64,000 bases of DNA. It comes from Campylobacter concisus (lineage in GTDB: Bacteria > Campylobacterota > Campylobacteria > Campylobacterales > Campylobacteraceae). This document shows, piece after piece, positions 1-7,781 of this stretch. Under the pieces are notes generated by a model that was not told the DNA's origin, ran no database searches, and saw only the letters and a list, made by a program, of their open reading frames with translations. A program made the position numbers and the translations under genes. Each line of letters starts with the position of its first letter. Within the stretch, counting starts at the first letter, position 1. The stretch is from assembly GCF_003048675.2 (NCBI RefSeq), contig NZ_CP060707.1, positions 372,001-436,000 on the forward strand. Reading direction: 5' to 3'.

Positions 1-1
1 C

Positions 2-1558
2 CTTTGTGAGGCGCTTGCAAGCTACAATCTACACATTTTGATAGTTGATGATGGCTCAAACGAGGTATCAAAAAAGGCGTTGGAAAATTTGAGCGAATTT
101 GGCGTAGAAATTTTAACTAGAGCCCAAAACGGTGGCAAGGGAGCTGCGCTAAAAGATGGCTTTAGGCACGCCTTGCAAAATGGCTACACGCACGCATTTC
201 AGATCGACGCTGACTTTCAGCATGACATAAGTGAGGTGGCGGAGTTTTTGGAGCTTAGCAGAAAGTATCCACATGATATGATCTTAGCTGACCCAGTATA
301 TGGCGAAGATGCGCCAAAGTCGAGGTTTTATGGCAGAAAGATCACAAATTTTTGGGTCAAGATCAACTCTTTAAGCTCTGACATCAAAGACGCGATGTGT
401 GGTTTTAGAATTTATCCGCTAAAAGAGCTTGAGATCGCGACCTCTAAAAGCAGCTCAAATAGGATGGAATTTGACATGGAGATCTTGGTAAATGCCATAA
501 GATCTGGCGTAGAGATCAAGTGGATAGCGCTAAAAGTAAGATACGAGGCTGGCGGTGTTTCGCACTTTAAAATGCTAAAAGATAACGCACTAATAAGCCT
601 CATGCATGCAAGATATTTTTTTAGTTTAGTGCCATTTTTGCTTGGCAAGATCACTGGTAAAGAGAAGTACATATGGTGGCAACAGGGCGAGAGATCGAAC
701 GAATTTTTTCTTAGAGTTAGCCTATTTTTAACTAGAAATTTGCCTATATTTCTCATAAAACCTATTGTTATTATCGTCGTTTGCTTTTACTATCTCTTTT
801 CAAAAGTTGAGAGAGAAAATATAAGAGAATTTCTTTTAAATGTAGAGAAATTTAGCGGTAAAAAGCCGACTACTGGCGTTTTTAGCAACTTTTATGACTT
901 TGGCATAGCAATATGTGATAAATTTCGCATCTGGCAAAATGGCGTGCTTGAAAGCGAGCTAGAGCTTAGTAAATTTAATAGCATCAAAGATGAGTTTGAA
1001 GCCTCAAAGCGCGGCAGGATCGTGCTTACAAGCCATCTTGGTAATGTAGAAATTTGCAAGGCACTCTCGCTTAGGTCGCCAAATTTTCGTATGATCATCT
1101 TGGTTTATAGTAAGGGTAGCGAGAATTTTTATAAAATTTTAGAGCAGATCAGCAAGGGGCAGATCAAACTAATAAGCGTTGAAAAGCTTGATGCGGCTAC
1201 TATGCTTGAGCTAAAAGAGGCGGTTGAAGATGGCGTAAATATCGGCATAATGGGCGATAGGACACCGCTTAATGGGGATAAATTTATAAGGCTTAGCTTT
1301 CTTGGCAAGGAGGCTAAATTTAACTACGGCCCATACTTGCTAGCTGGCATTTTGGGAGTAAAAATGAGCGCGCTTTGGTGCATAAAAAAGGGCGATAAAT
1401 TTGATATAGAGCTAAGCGATATCGCTGATGAGATAAAGCTTAGCAGAGACCGCAAGGCAAGCGTCTTGCCATACGTGCAAAGCTATGTAAGGCAGCTTGA
1501 AGCAAGAGCGTGCAAGAACCCGTCGCAGTGGTTTAACTTTTTTGATTTTTGGAGATGA
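2..1558 (+). CDS. Glycosyltransferase family 2 / LpxL-like acyltransferase fusion, 5' end outside window
   Basis: The reading frame is open to the left edge, so the true start lies outside the window. The N-terminal part is a family 2 glycosyltransferase: a VDDGS motif, NGGKGAALKDG, the metal-binding DADFQHD, and DAMCGFRIYP. After a hydrophobic stretch at roughly residues 230-260 comes a lysophospholipid-type acyltransferase domain with an HxxxxE motif (SHLGNVE) and GDRTP. This two-domain fusion is known from aryl-polyene and related pigment-lipid clusters, where it is thought to build the lipid anchor at the inner membrane. The three genes that follow (thioesterase, LolA-like, MMPL exporter) fit that setting. 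The domain calls are secure; the pathway is inferred because the ketosynthase genes would lie to the left. Confidence 0.85.
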   Translation, partial: LCEALASYNLHILIVDDGSNEVSKKALENLSEFGVEILTRAQNGGKGAALKDGFRHALQNGYTHAFQIDADFQHDISEVAEFLELSRKYPHDMILADPVYGEDAPKSRFYGRKITNFWVKINSLSSDIKDAMCGFRIYPLKELEIATSKSSSNRMEFDMEILVNAIRSGVEIKWIALKVRYEAGGVSHFKMLKDNALISLMHARYFFSLVPFLLGKITGKEKYIWWQQGERSNEFFLRVSLFLTRNLPIFLIKPIVIIVVCFYYLFSKVERENIREFLLNVEKFSGKKPTTGVFSNFYDFGIAICDKFRIWQNGVLESELELSKFNSIKDEFEASKRGRIVLTSHLGNVEICKALSLRSPNFRMIILVYSKGSENFYKILEQISKGQIKLISVEKLDAATMLELKEAVEDGVNIGIMGDRTPLNGDKFIRLSFLGKEAKFNYGPYLLAGILGVKMSALWCIKKGDKFDIELSDIADEIKLSRDRKASVLPYVQSYVRQLEARACKNPSQWFNFFDFWR

Positions 1559-1560
1559 GA

Positions 1561-1983
1561 GTGGAAATTTCACACGTTAGCACATTTAAAGTGGCGTTTT
1601 TTGACGTTGATAGCATGGAGGTGATGTGGCATGGAAACTACGTCAAGTACCTAGAAATGGCGCGTTGCGAGCTACTTGACAAGCTAGGATACAACTACAT
1701 CGCTATGAAAAAAGATGGTTACGCCTTTCCTATCGTAAAACTTGACGTAAAATACGTGCGCCCAGCCTTTTTTAACGACGTCATAAAGGTCACGACGACG
1801 CTTAGCGAGTGCGAAACGTTTTTGAAATTTCACTACCTTATAGAAAATGAAAAGGGCGAAAAACTAAGTGAGGCAAATACCGCCCAAGCCGTCATAGAAA
1901 TGAAGAGCTTGCAAACTTGCTTTGAGATGCCAGAAGCCCTAAAAAAGGCGCTTAAAGCCTACAATGAAAAGGAGAAAAGATGA
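1561..1983 (+). CDS. Acyl-CoA/ACP thioesterase, 4HBT hotdog family
   Basis: A single hotdog-fold thioesterase of about 140 residues. The N-terminus carries the family active-site region FFDVDSMEVMWHGNY with the catalytic Asp, followed by the central helix YLEMARCELLDKLGY. It should hydrolyse acyl thioesters in the cytosol. I prefer the GTG at 1561 because GGAG at 1551-1554 is well spaced for it; an ATG at 1555 would overlap the upstream stop (ATGA) but leaves no room for that ribosome site. The gene overlaps the LolA-like gene by 4 nt and sits between the glycosyl/acyltransferase fusion and exporter genes, so its likely substrate is the polyene or fatty acyl chain made by the cluster. Confidence 0.85.
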   Translation: MEISHVSTFKVAFFDVDSMEVMWHGNYVKYLEMARCELLDKLGYNYIAMKKDGYAFPIVKLDVKYVRPAFFNDVIKVTTTLSECETFLKFHYLIENEKGEKLSEANTAQAVIEMKSLQTCFEMPEALKKALKAYNEKEKR

Positions 1984-2498
1984 GAAAAATAGCTCTTTTT
2001 TTAGCCATTTTTATATCTTGCTTTGGCTACGAGCTGGGTGAGCTTAAAAATATAGTAAAAACAGATGGAGTAAGCGGAAATTTCACGCAGACAAAGAGTC
2101 TGGCTGGCTTTAACAAAAGCATAAAAAGCTCTGGCGAGTTTAGGCTAGAAAAGGGCGGTCTTTACTGGGATACGCTTGAGCCTGTCACTTCAAAGGTTTT
2201 TATAAACAAAGATGGCATTTTCAAAAACGAAAATGGCAAGCTTGAAAAGACAACGGCAAATTTTGATGAAAAGCTCTTTCTTGCTATCATCAGCCTTGAT
2301 GAGAGTGAGCTTAGAAAAGAATTTGACATAAAGACAAGTGGCAGCCTAAAAGAGTGGAGCATAGAGCTAAGCCCTAAAAATTTACTCTTTAAACAAATTT
2401 TTAAATCCATAAAGATAAGTGGCGACAAGGCGGTAAAAAAGATCGAGCTTGACGAGGTAAGCGGCGATAAAACGCTAAATGAGTTTAGTATAAAATGA
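1980..2498 (+). CDS. LolA-like outer-membrane lipoprotein carrier protein
   Basis: A 172-residue protein with a short N-terminal signal peptide (MRKIALFLAIFISCFG) and a LolA-type half-barrel pattern: GNFTQTKSL, GEFRLEKGGLYWDTLEP, then alternating strands. LolA-like proteins ferry lipidated cargo across the periplasm. This copy lies in a translationally coupled run (4-nt overlaps on both sides) between a thioesterase and an MMPL exporter. It is therefore more likely a cluster-dedicated carrier for a polyene-lipid than the housekeeping LolA. The assignment rests on motif pattern and context. Confidence 0.75.
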   Translation: MRKIALFLAIFISCFGYELGELKNIVKTDGVSGNFTQTKSLAGFNKSIKSSGEFRLEKGGLYWDTLEPVTSKVFINKDGIFKNENGKLEKTTANFDEKLFLAIISLDESELRKEFDIKTSGSLKEWSIELSPKNLLFKQIFKSIKISGDKAVKKIELDEVSGDKTLNEFSIK

Positions 2499-4741
2499 AA
2501 AAACTAGCCACGATCTTGGCTTTTATCTTTGTTTTTTTAGCCTCGCTTGGATATTCGCTTGCGAATCTAAAAAACGTCCAAACTGACATCTTTTCGCTGA
2601 TAAATTTCAAAGACGCCAAAGAGGCAAAGGTGCTAAAAGAGGTGCAAGATGAGATGGCATCAAATTTTTTGGTACTTGTAAATTCCAAAGAGCTAGCCAA
2701 AAACGTGCAAAGCTTGGCGCTTAAAAGCTCGCTTTTTAAGAGCTTTGAGGCGAACATTGACATAAATTTAAACGATATAAAAAGTGACATCAACCGCTCA
2801 AAGATCGCGCTTTTAGGTAGGGCTGATTTAGAGCTTTTAAAAAGCGATAAAAACACCTTTTTTAAAAAGCGCGCAGAGGAAATTTTTAATAGCTTTAGCT
2901 TTAGGCTTTTAAATGTAAATGATGATTTTTTTTCGCTAAGTAGTGGCTTTAGCGCAAAAAATGGCAACGTAAGCCTAAATTTAGCAGATCTCATGCTTGA
3001 GGTAAAGGATGGCAAAAAGAGCTTTTTCTTACTAAAAGGCGAGCTAAAAAAGGGAGTTTCGAGCGAAGGACTAATAAATTTTTATAACGAGCTAAATGCG
3101 CTAAAAGTTGGGCAAAACGAGCTTTTTGTGCATTCAAGTGCGCTTTATCAGGCATTTTCAAAGCAAAAAAACGAGAGCGAGAGCCTTTATATGAGCGTGG
3201 TTTCGCTTAGTTTGACCGCTATATTTTTGATGCTTGCTTTTAGAAATTTGCGAATTTTTTATGTGATATTTATCGCTGTATTTGGCTTTAGCGTGGCATT
3301 TGCGGGTACTTTGCTCTGTCTAAATGAGCTAAACATCCTTACTATTTTAATAAGCACGAGCCTCATTGGCCTTATGTTCGACTACGTCTTGCACTGGCTT
3401 AGCAAAAACGAGGGCGAAGCGATCAGGGCTAGCAGCATAAAAAATATGCTAAAAATTTTCTTGCTAGGCCTTCTTATCACGCTTAGTGGCTATCTAGCTT
3501 TTACTTTTTCTGATCTTAGGCTACTTAAAGAAGTGGCGCTCTTTTCGGCGTTTGCGCTCATTGCTGCCTTTTTAGCTAGCTACTTTTTCATGCCTTTGGT
3601 CTTTGAAGGGGTTAAATTTTATAGATCAAAGGTTTTTGACGCGTTCTTAACTAAATTTTGCGAGCTCTCAGGCCTGATCGCTAGGCATTTGGGGGTTAAA
3701 TTTCTAGCTATCTCACTTATTTTGCTAGCTATTTTTCTTGTTTTTGATCTTAAAAATTTATCAAAAAGCGAAAACGTAAAAGACTACTCAAATATGCCAA
3801 ATAGCCTGCTAGCGGACTCTTCTTATATCTTAAGCCTAACTGGCAACAACCAAAATACGATGATCGTGACAAGATCAAGAGGTGACATTTTGGCTGATGA
3901 AAAGAGCCTTTTAGATGAGCTAAAAAAGAGAAATTTGATAAAAGATGAGAGCTCGCTAAGCGATATGTTTTTAAGTAAAAGCGAGCAGTCTGAGCTAAAA
4001 GAGGCCTTTAAAAAAGCGCTTGATGATGAGCAAATTTATGGGGTTTATGAGAAATTTGGCTTTAGCAAAGATGAAGTGCGAAGTGAAATTTTAAAGGTTT
4101 TGAGCGAAAAAGAGCTTAGCGTGAGTGAAATTTTAGCTCTAAAATCGATGAAGGATTTTAAGAAATTTATGCTTGATGAAAATGCAAGTGTGGCTTACGT
4201 GAGTGGCTTTGTAAAAGGGGCGGCAAGTGATGAGCTGCTCGAGCGCTACAACGCTTTTAGTCTAAATTTCGCTAGCTCACTAAATGAGAGCCTAACTCAG
4301 GCAAAAGAGCTTGCACTAAAGCTAAAAATAGCAGCGCTTGTGATCGCGTTTTTGCTACTTTGGTTTTATTTTAGTGCGCTTATTTCGGCACTTGTGATGG
4401 GTGTCATTATTTTTGGCGTGCTTCTTACGCTCTTTATCTTTGCCATTTTTGGCGTAAATTTAAGCATATTTGGCGTCTTTGGGCTCATCCTTGCAAGCGC
4501 TGTGGGGATTGACTACATGATATTTGCGCTAAATGAGAGCCTTAGCGAAAAAGAGCGAATTTATGGGATATTTTGCGCATTTATCACGAGTTTTATCTCG
4601 TTTTTTACGCTCTCTTTTAGCCAGACCGCCGCTCTTAGCGTCTTTGGGCTAAGCGTTAGCCTTTGCGTGCTGATATATGGGCTATGTGCTAGCGTTTTGG
4701 CTTGTAAAAGAATTTATTTTAAAGTTACAAATGCAGTGTAA
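2495..4741 (+). CDS. MMPL/RND-family exporter
   Basis: A 748-residue membrane protein with the duplicated MMPL layout. One transmembrane helix near residues 5-25 is followed by a periplasmic domain, a block of helices at about 230-370, a second single helix near 400, a second periplasmic domain, and a final helix block at about 610-745. The helices carry the repeated small-residue pattern LIGLMFDYVLHW and ASAVGIDYMIFAL, where the conserved Asp-Tyr pair would serve proton coupling. MMPL exporters move lipids or pigments out of the inner membrane. It starts inside the LolA-like gene (ATGA overlap) and is the last gene of the operon; the retron begins directly after it. Confidence 0.85.
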   Translation: MKKLATILAFIFVFLASLGYSLANLKNVQTDIFSLINFKDAKEAKVLKEVQDEMASNFLVLVNSKELAKNVQSLALKSSLFKSFEANIDINLNDIKSDINRSKIALLGRADLELLKSDKNTFFKKRAEEIFNSFSFRLLNVNDDFFSLSSGFSAKNGNVSLNLADLMLEVKDGKKSFFLLKGELKKGVSSEGLINFYNELNALKVGQNELFVHSSALYQAFSKQKNESESLYMSVVSLSLTAIFLMLAFRNLRIFYVIFIAVFGFSVAFAGTLLCLNELNILTILISTSLIGLMFDYVLHWLSKNEGEAIRASSIKNMLKIFLLGLLITLSGYLAFTFSDLRLLKEVALFSAFALIAAFLASYFFMPLVFEGVKFYRSKVFDAFLTKFCELSGLIARHLGVKFLAISLILLAIFLVFDLKNLSKSENVKDYSNMPNSLLADSSYILSLTGNNQNTMIVTRSRGDILADEKSLLDELKKRNLIKDESSLSDMFLSKSEQSELKEAFKKALDDEQIYGVYEKFGFSKDEVRSEILKVLSEKELSVSEILALKSMKDFKKFMLDENASVAYVSGFVKGAASDELLERYNAFSLNFASSLNESLTQAKELALKLKIAALVIAFLLLWFYFSALISALVMGVIIFGVLLTLFIFAIFGVNLSIFGVFGLILASAVGIDYMIFALNESLSEKERIYGIFCAFITSFISFFTLSFSQTAALSVFGLSVSLCVLIYGLCASVLACKRIYFKVTNAV

Positions 4742-4754
4742 AATAGTGTTTTAA

Positions 4755-4872
4755 GGCGTAGCTAGATTTTGTACTTGTGTTTCGCAAGTATTGACTAAAA
4801 TGTTATAGAGGTTTTTATCTACATCAGCATATTAATACATAGCATCTTATGCACTTAATGAGTGGCTACGCC
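4755..4872 (+). ncRNA. Candidate retron msr-msd RNA
   Basis: The 153 bp between the exporter stop and the reverse transcriptase start hold the layout expected of a retron template RNA. An 8-bp perfect inverted repeat (GGCGTAGC at 4755-4762, GCTACGCC at 4865-4872, extendable by a G-U and an A-U pair) would form the a1/a2 stem. The first arm contains TAGC, the sequence class that carries the branching guanosine in known retrons. Just inside is a stem-loop (TACTTG at 4772-4777, CAAGTA at 4785-4790, 7-nt loop), like an msr hairpin. I do not see one long msd stem between 4795 and 4862; only short pairs such as GCATA/TATGC. The ends and position are convincing, the interior less so. Confidence 0.65.
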
Positions 4873-4894
4873 GATAAAATTTTAGGCTTTTATT

Positions 4895-6579
4895 ATGTTG
4901 GATAAATTAACTACGTTCGATCAATTTGCAAACTTAATAAAAATTAAAACCGTGTTACTTAAAAAGTTGTTATATAACATAACAGCAGGTAAAGCATATA
5001 TTTCATTTGATATTCCAAAAAAAGTGGCGGATATAGAACAATCCATGCTCCTAAAAAAGAGTTAAAAAAAATCCAAAAATCTATAGTTTTTAAAATTTTA
5101 GATCACATAAGAGAAACAGAAAAGGATAAATATATAAAAACAAATATTTCGCATGCATTTGAGAAAGGAAAAAGTATTATTACGAATGCAAAAATTCATA
5201 GAAATAAAAAATTTATTCTAAATATTGATCTTAAAGATTTTTTTGACAGTTTTCATTTTGGAAGAGTTGCTGGCTACTTTGAAAAAAATAGAGAATTAAA
5301 ATTCTCTAGAGAAACTTCTATTTTATTAGCAAAAATATTTTGTTGTGATGGTAAATTGCCGCAAGGCGCTCCGAGTTCTCCTATAATTTCAAATTTGATC
5401 TGTAATATTTTTGATATGAGGATACTTAAGCTAGCTAAAAAATTTAAGCTTGACTATACAAGATATGCTGATGATTTGAGTTTTTCTACAAATGATAAAA
5501 ATTTTATAAAATTCTATGATGATTTTATGACTAAACTTAACAATGAAGTAAAAAGAGCGGGTTTTAATATTAATGATAAAAAAACGAGACTTTTATATAA
5601 AGACTCTAGACAAGAAGTAACCGGTCTTATTGTAAATAAAAAGATTAGTATAAAAAGGGAATATGTAAAAAGTACGAGAGCTATGGCAAACACACTATAT
5701 AACAATGGATCTTTTCATATTAATGAAAAAGAAGCTAATTTAAACCAGCTTGAGGGTAGGTTTAACTTTATAGATCAAATAGACAGATATAATAATAAAA
5801 TTCAAAAGACAAATAAAAATCATAGAATGTTAAATTCTAGGGAAAAGGAATATCAAAAATTTCTTTTTTATAAATATTTTTATGCGAATAATAAGCCATT
5901 GATTTTAACAGAAGGAAAAACAGATATTCTTTATATTAAAGCAGCTCTTAAAAATTTATATAGTGAATATCCAAAACTTATTGAAAAAGTTAATAATAAA
6001 TTTAATTTTAAAATATCTTTTTTAGAAAGGAGCTCGCGACTTGAATATTTTTTTGGTATCACAAAAGATGGTGCGGATAGTTTAATTAATATCTACAATT
6101 ACTATTCTGGAGAGGATGTTAAATTAAATCTTCTTAATTTTTTTGAAAAAAAAGAAACTAAATCATGCAAACCAGCGATTTTGCTTTATGATAATGAACT
6201 ACATAAAATAAATGGAATTGAAAAACCGCTATCTAAATTTATTAGAAAATCTGTAAAAGAAAATCAGGATAATTTTAAAAAAATAATACAAAAAAATTTA
6301 TATAACAAGCTTTTGGGTAATCTTTATTTAGCAACTATACCGATTGTAGATACTAATAAACAAGAGGCTGAAATAGAAGATCTTCTAAATAAGGAGGTGT
6401 TAGAACACAAAATAAATAACAGAAGCTTTTCAAAGGATCCTAAAAACGGGAATGAATATGGAAAAAATGAACTTTCAAAATATGTTTTTAAAAATTATAG
6501 TAATATAAATTTCCAAAATTTTAAAAAATTACTCGATACTCTACAAAATATAATTGAAGAATATGAAATAAAAATATAA
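4895..6579 (+). CDS. Retron-type reverse transcriptase with TOPRIM-like C-terminal domain, -1 frameshift at A7
   Basis: The ATG at 4895 opens a 56-codon frame that stops at 5063. The rest of the protein continues in the -1 frame from 5023 with no usable ATG of its own. Reading through the A7 tract at 5017-5023 with a -1 shift gives a continuous protein of about 561 residues. It has IPKKSGGYR, the retron signature NAKIH (98-102), catalytic YADD (191-194), PQGAPSSP and the retron VTG (242-244). The C-terminal third is TOPRIM/OLD-like: LTEGKTD (Glu at 340), a candidate metal motif LLYDNE (430-435) and EIEDLL (493-498). Retrons act in anti-phage defence, and TOPRIM partners are known as effectors. 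The break could be a mutation, an assembly error, phase variation or programmed frameshifting. The gene is far richer in A+T than its neighbours. Confidence 0.85.
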
Positions 6580-6588
6580 AAATATATT

Positions 6589-7686
6589 TTACGCGAAAAA
6601 TATCTCGCTTTTTAGCCGAAGTAGGCATAGATAGGCACTTAGCACGCTCTGCTCTCTAATGTAGTTGCGCTCCCCTTTTAAAAGTAGCCTCTCAACCTCG
6701 ATGTTGCCGTTTCTATCACCAGCTGCGACATATACCGTGCCAACTGGCTTGCTAGCTGTGCCCCCACCAGGTCCAGCTATACCGCTAATAGCAAGTGCAA
6801 AGTCCGCATTTGTCGTGCTTAGCGTGCCCTTTATCATCGCTTTTACGCAAGGCTCACTCACGGCTCCGTAAGTATCTAAAATTTCATCCTCAACGCCCAG
6901 CCATTCGTGCTTTATGTGGTTTGCATAAGTTACCAAGGAGCCATCAAAGCTAGCCGAGATGCCGCCATATCTTGCAAATTTAGCCGCCACAAGCCCAGCC
7001 GTGCAAGACTCAGCAAATGAAATTTTAAGCCCCTTTTGCATGAGCTTTTTTGCTACAAATTTGATCACATCTTTTTGTGGGATAAATTTTTGCGAAAATA
7101 GCGTTTTTACCCCTTGTAAAAAGCTCTCGATCTGACCAAATTTATTGCTTTTTGCCCTTACTAGTATTAAATTTGGCAGGATCTGCGCAAGAGTGATATC
7201 GACCTCATAAGTTTTAGCAAGTGGCAGCATAAGGATCTTCGCGCTATCTGCGTCGATGTCTATTAGATGAAAGTAGCTAAAATCAGGCTCATACTCGGTT
7301 AAAAACTCGCCTAGCTCTTCATTTGGATTAGCTTTTATGAGATTTATCTGAGCGTTATTTAGGCTGGCTAGAAAGCTATTTTTAGAGTAGTCTAAGCTAT
7401 CTTTAAGTGCAAGAGTCGTGCTATCTTTTAGCTCGAGCGAGCCCCCAGTTAGCGTCGCTACGATCTTTGCAGCGATGGCAAAATTTTCATCTGAGCCAAA
7501 AATGCTTACAAAGTCGTAATCTTTTGATAAATTTTCGATGATAAAAGGTAGCTCTTTGCTATTTTTTGGAGCAAAACTGACCACTCCAAGCTCGCCAAAA
7601 TGATCCTCGTAACTTTGAAAAATGTAGTTTAGAAATTCTCTATTTATCTCAAGATCTTCGCCTATTATCAAGATACTTTGTCTCAT
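6589..7686 (-). CDS. cinA: CinA-family protein / nicotinamide-nucleotide amidase
   Basis: A 365-residue protein. The C-terminal half is a clear PncC/CinA domain: FAESCTAG, GSLVTYANHIKHEWLG, GAVS, and ISGIAGPGGGTASKPVGTVYV. PncC hydrolyses nicotinamide mononucleotide in pyridine nucleotide recycling. The N-terminal half corresponds to the molybdopterin-binding-like (MoCF) domain but is poorly conserved, so its pyrophosphatase role is uncertain. The start at 7686 is supported by AAGGAG upstream on the minus strand. The gene is convergent with the retron reverse transcriptase (9 bp between the stops) and divergent from ileS. Confidence 0.85.
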   Translation of the reverse strand: MRQSILIIGEDLEINREFLNYIFQSYEDHFGELGVVSFAPKNSKELPFIIENLSKDYDFVSIFGSDENFAIAAKIVATLTGGSLELKDSTTLALKDSLDYSKNSFLASLNNAQINLIKANPNEELGEFLTEYEPDFSYFHLIDIDADSAKILMLPLAKTYEVDITLAQILPNLILVRAKSNKFGQIESFLQGVKTLFSQKFIPQKDVIKFVAKKLMQKGLKISFAESCTAGLVAAKFARYGGISASFDGSLVTYANHIKHEWLGVEDEILDTYGAVSEPCVKAMIKGTLSTTNADFALAISGIAGPGGGTASKPVGTVYVAAGDRNGNIEVERLLLKGERNYIREQSVLSAYLCLLRLKSEIFFA

Positions 7687-7709
7687 TTTTAAGCTCCTTT
7701 TTTTGCCTC

Positions 7710-7715
7710 ATTATA
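7710..7715 (-). promoter_or_regulatory. Candidate -10 box for cinA
   Basis: A perfect TATAAT on the minus strand lies 23 bp before the cinA start. No clear -35 is seen, which is usual for Campylobacter sigma-70 promoters. Confidence 0.45.
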
Positions 7716-7748
7716 CTATTTTTCAGTGTGATTTAACCAGCACAGGTG

Positions 7749-7754
7749 TAAAAT
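7749..7754 (+). promoter_or_regulatory. Candidate -10 box for ileS
   Basis: TAAAAT directly preceded by TG, 27 bp before the ileS ATG in the divergent cinA/ileS gap. Plausible by position and sequence only. Confidence 0.35.
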
Positions 7755-7781
7755 TAGCAAATTTTAAAATCAAGGTAAAAA

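Noticed and set aside
2485-3015. Long minus-strand open frame of 176 codons
   Set aside because: It lies wholly inside the MMPL exporter gene on the opposite strand, and its Ser/Phe/Leu-rich composition is the mirror of a Lys/Glu/Leu-rich coding strand.
5356-6579. A shorter independent reverse transcriptase starting at TTG 5356
   Set aside because: This start would remove the first RT motifs and the NAKIH signature, which are open in the same frame upstream; it is an artefact of the missing start after the A7 break.
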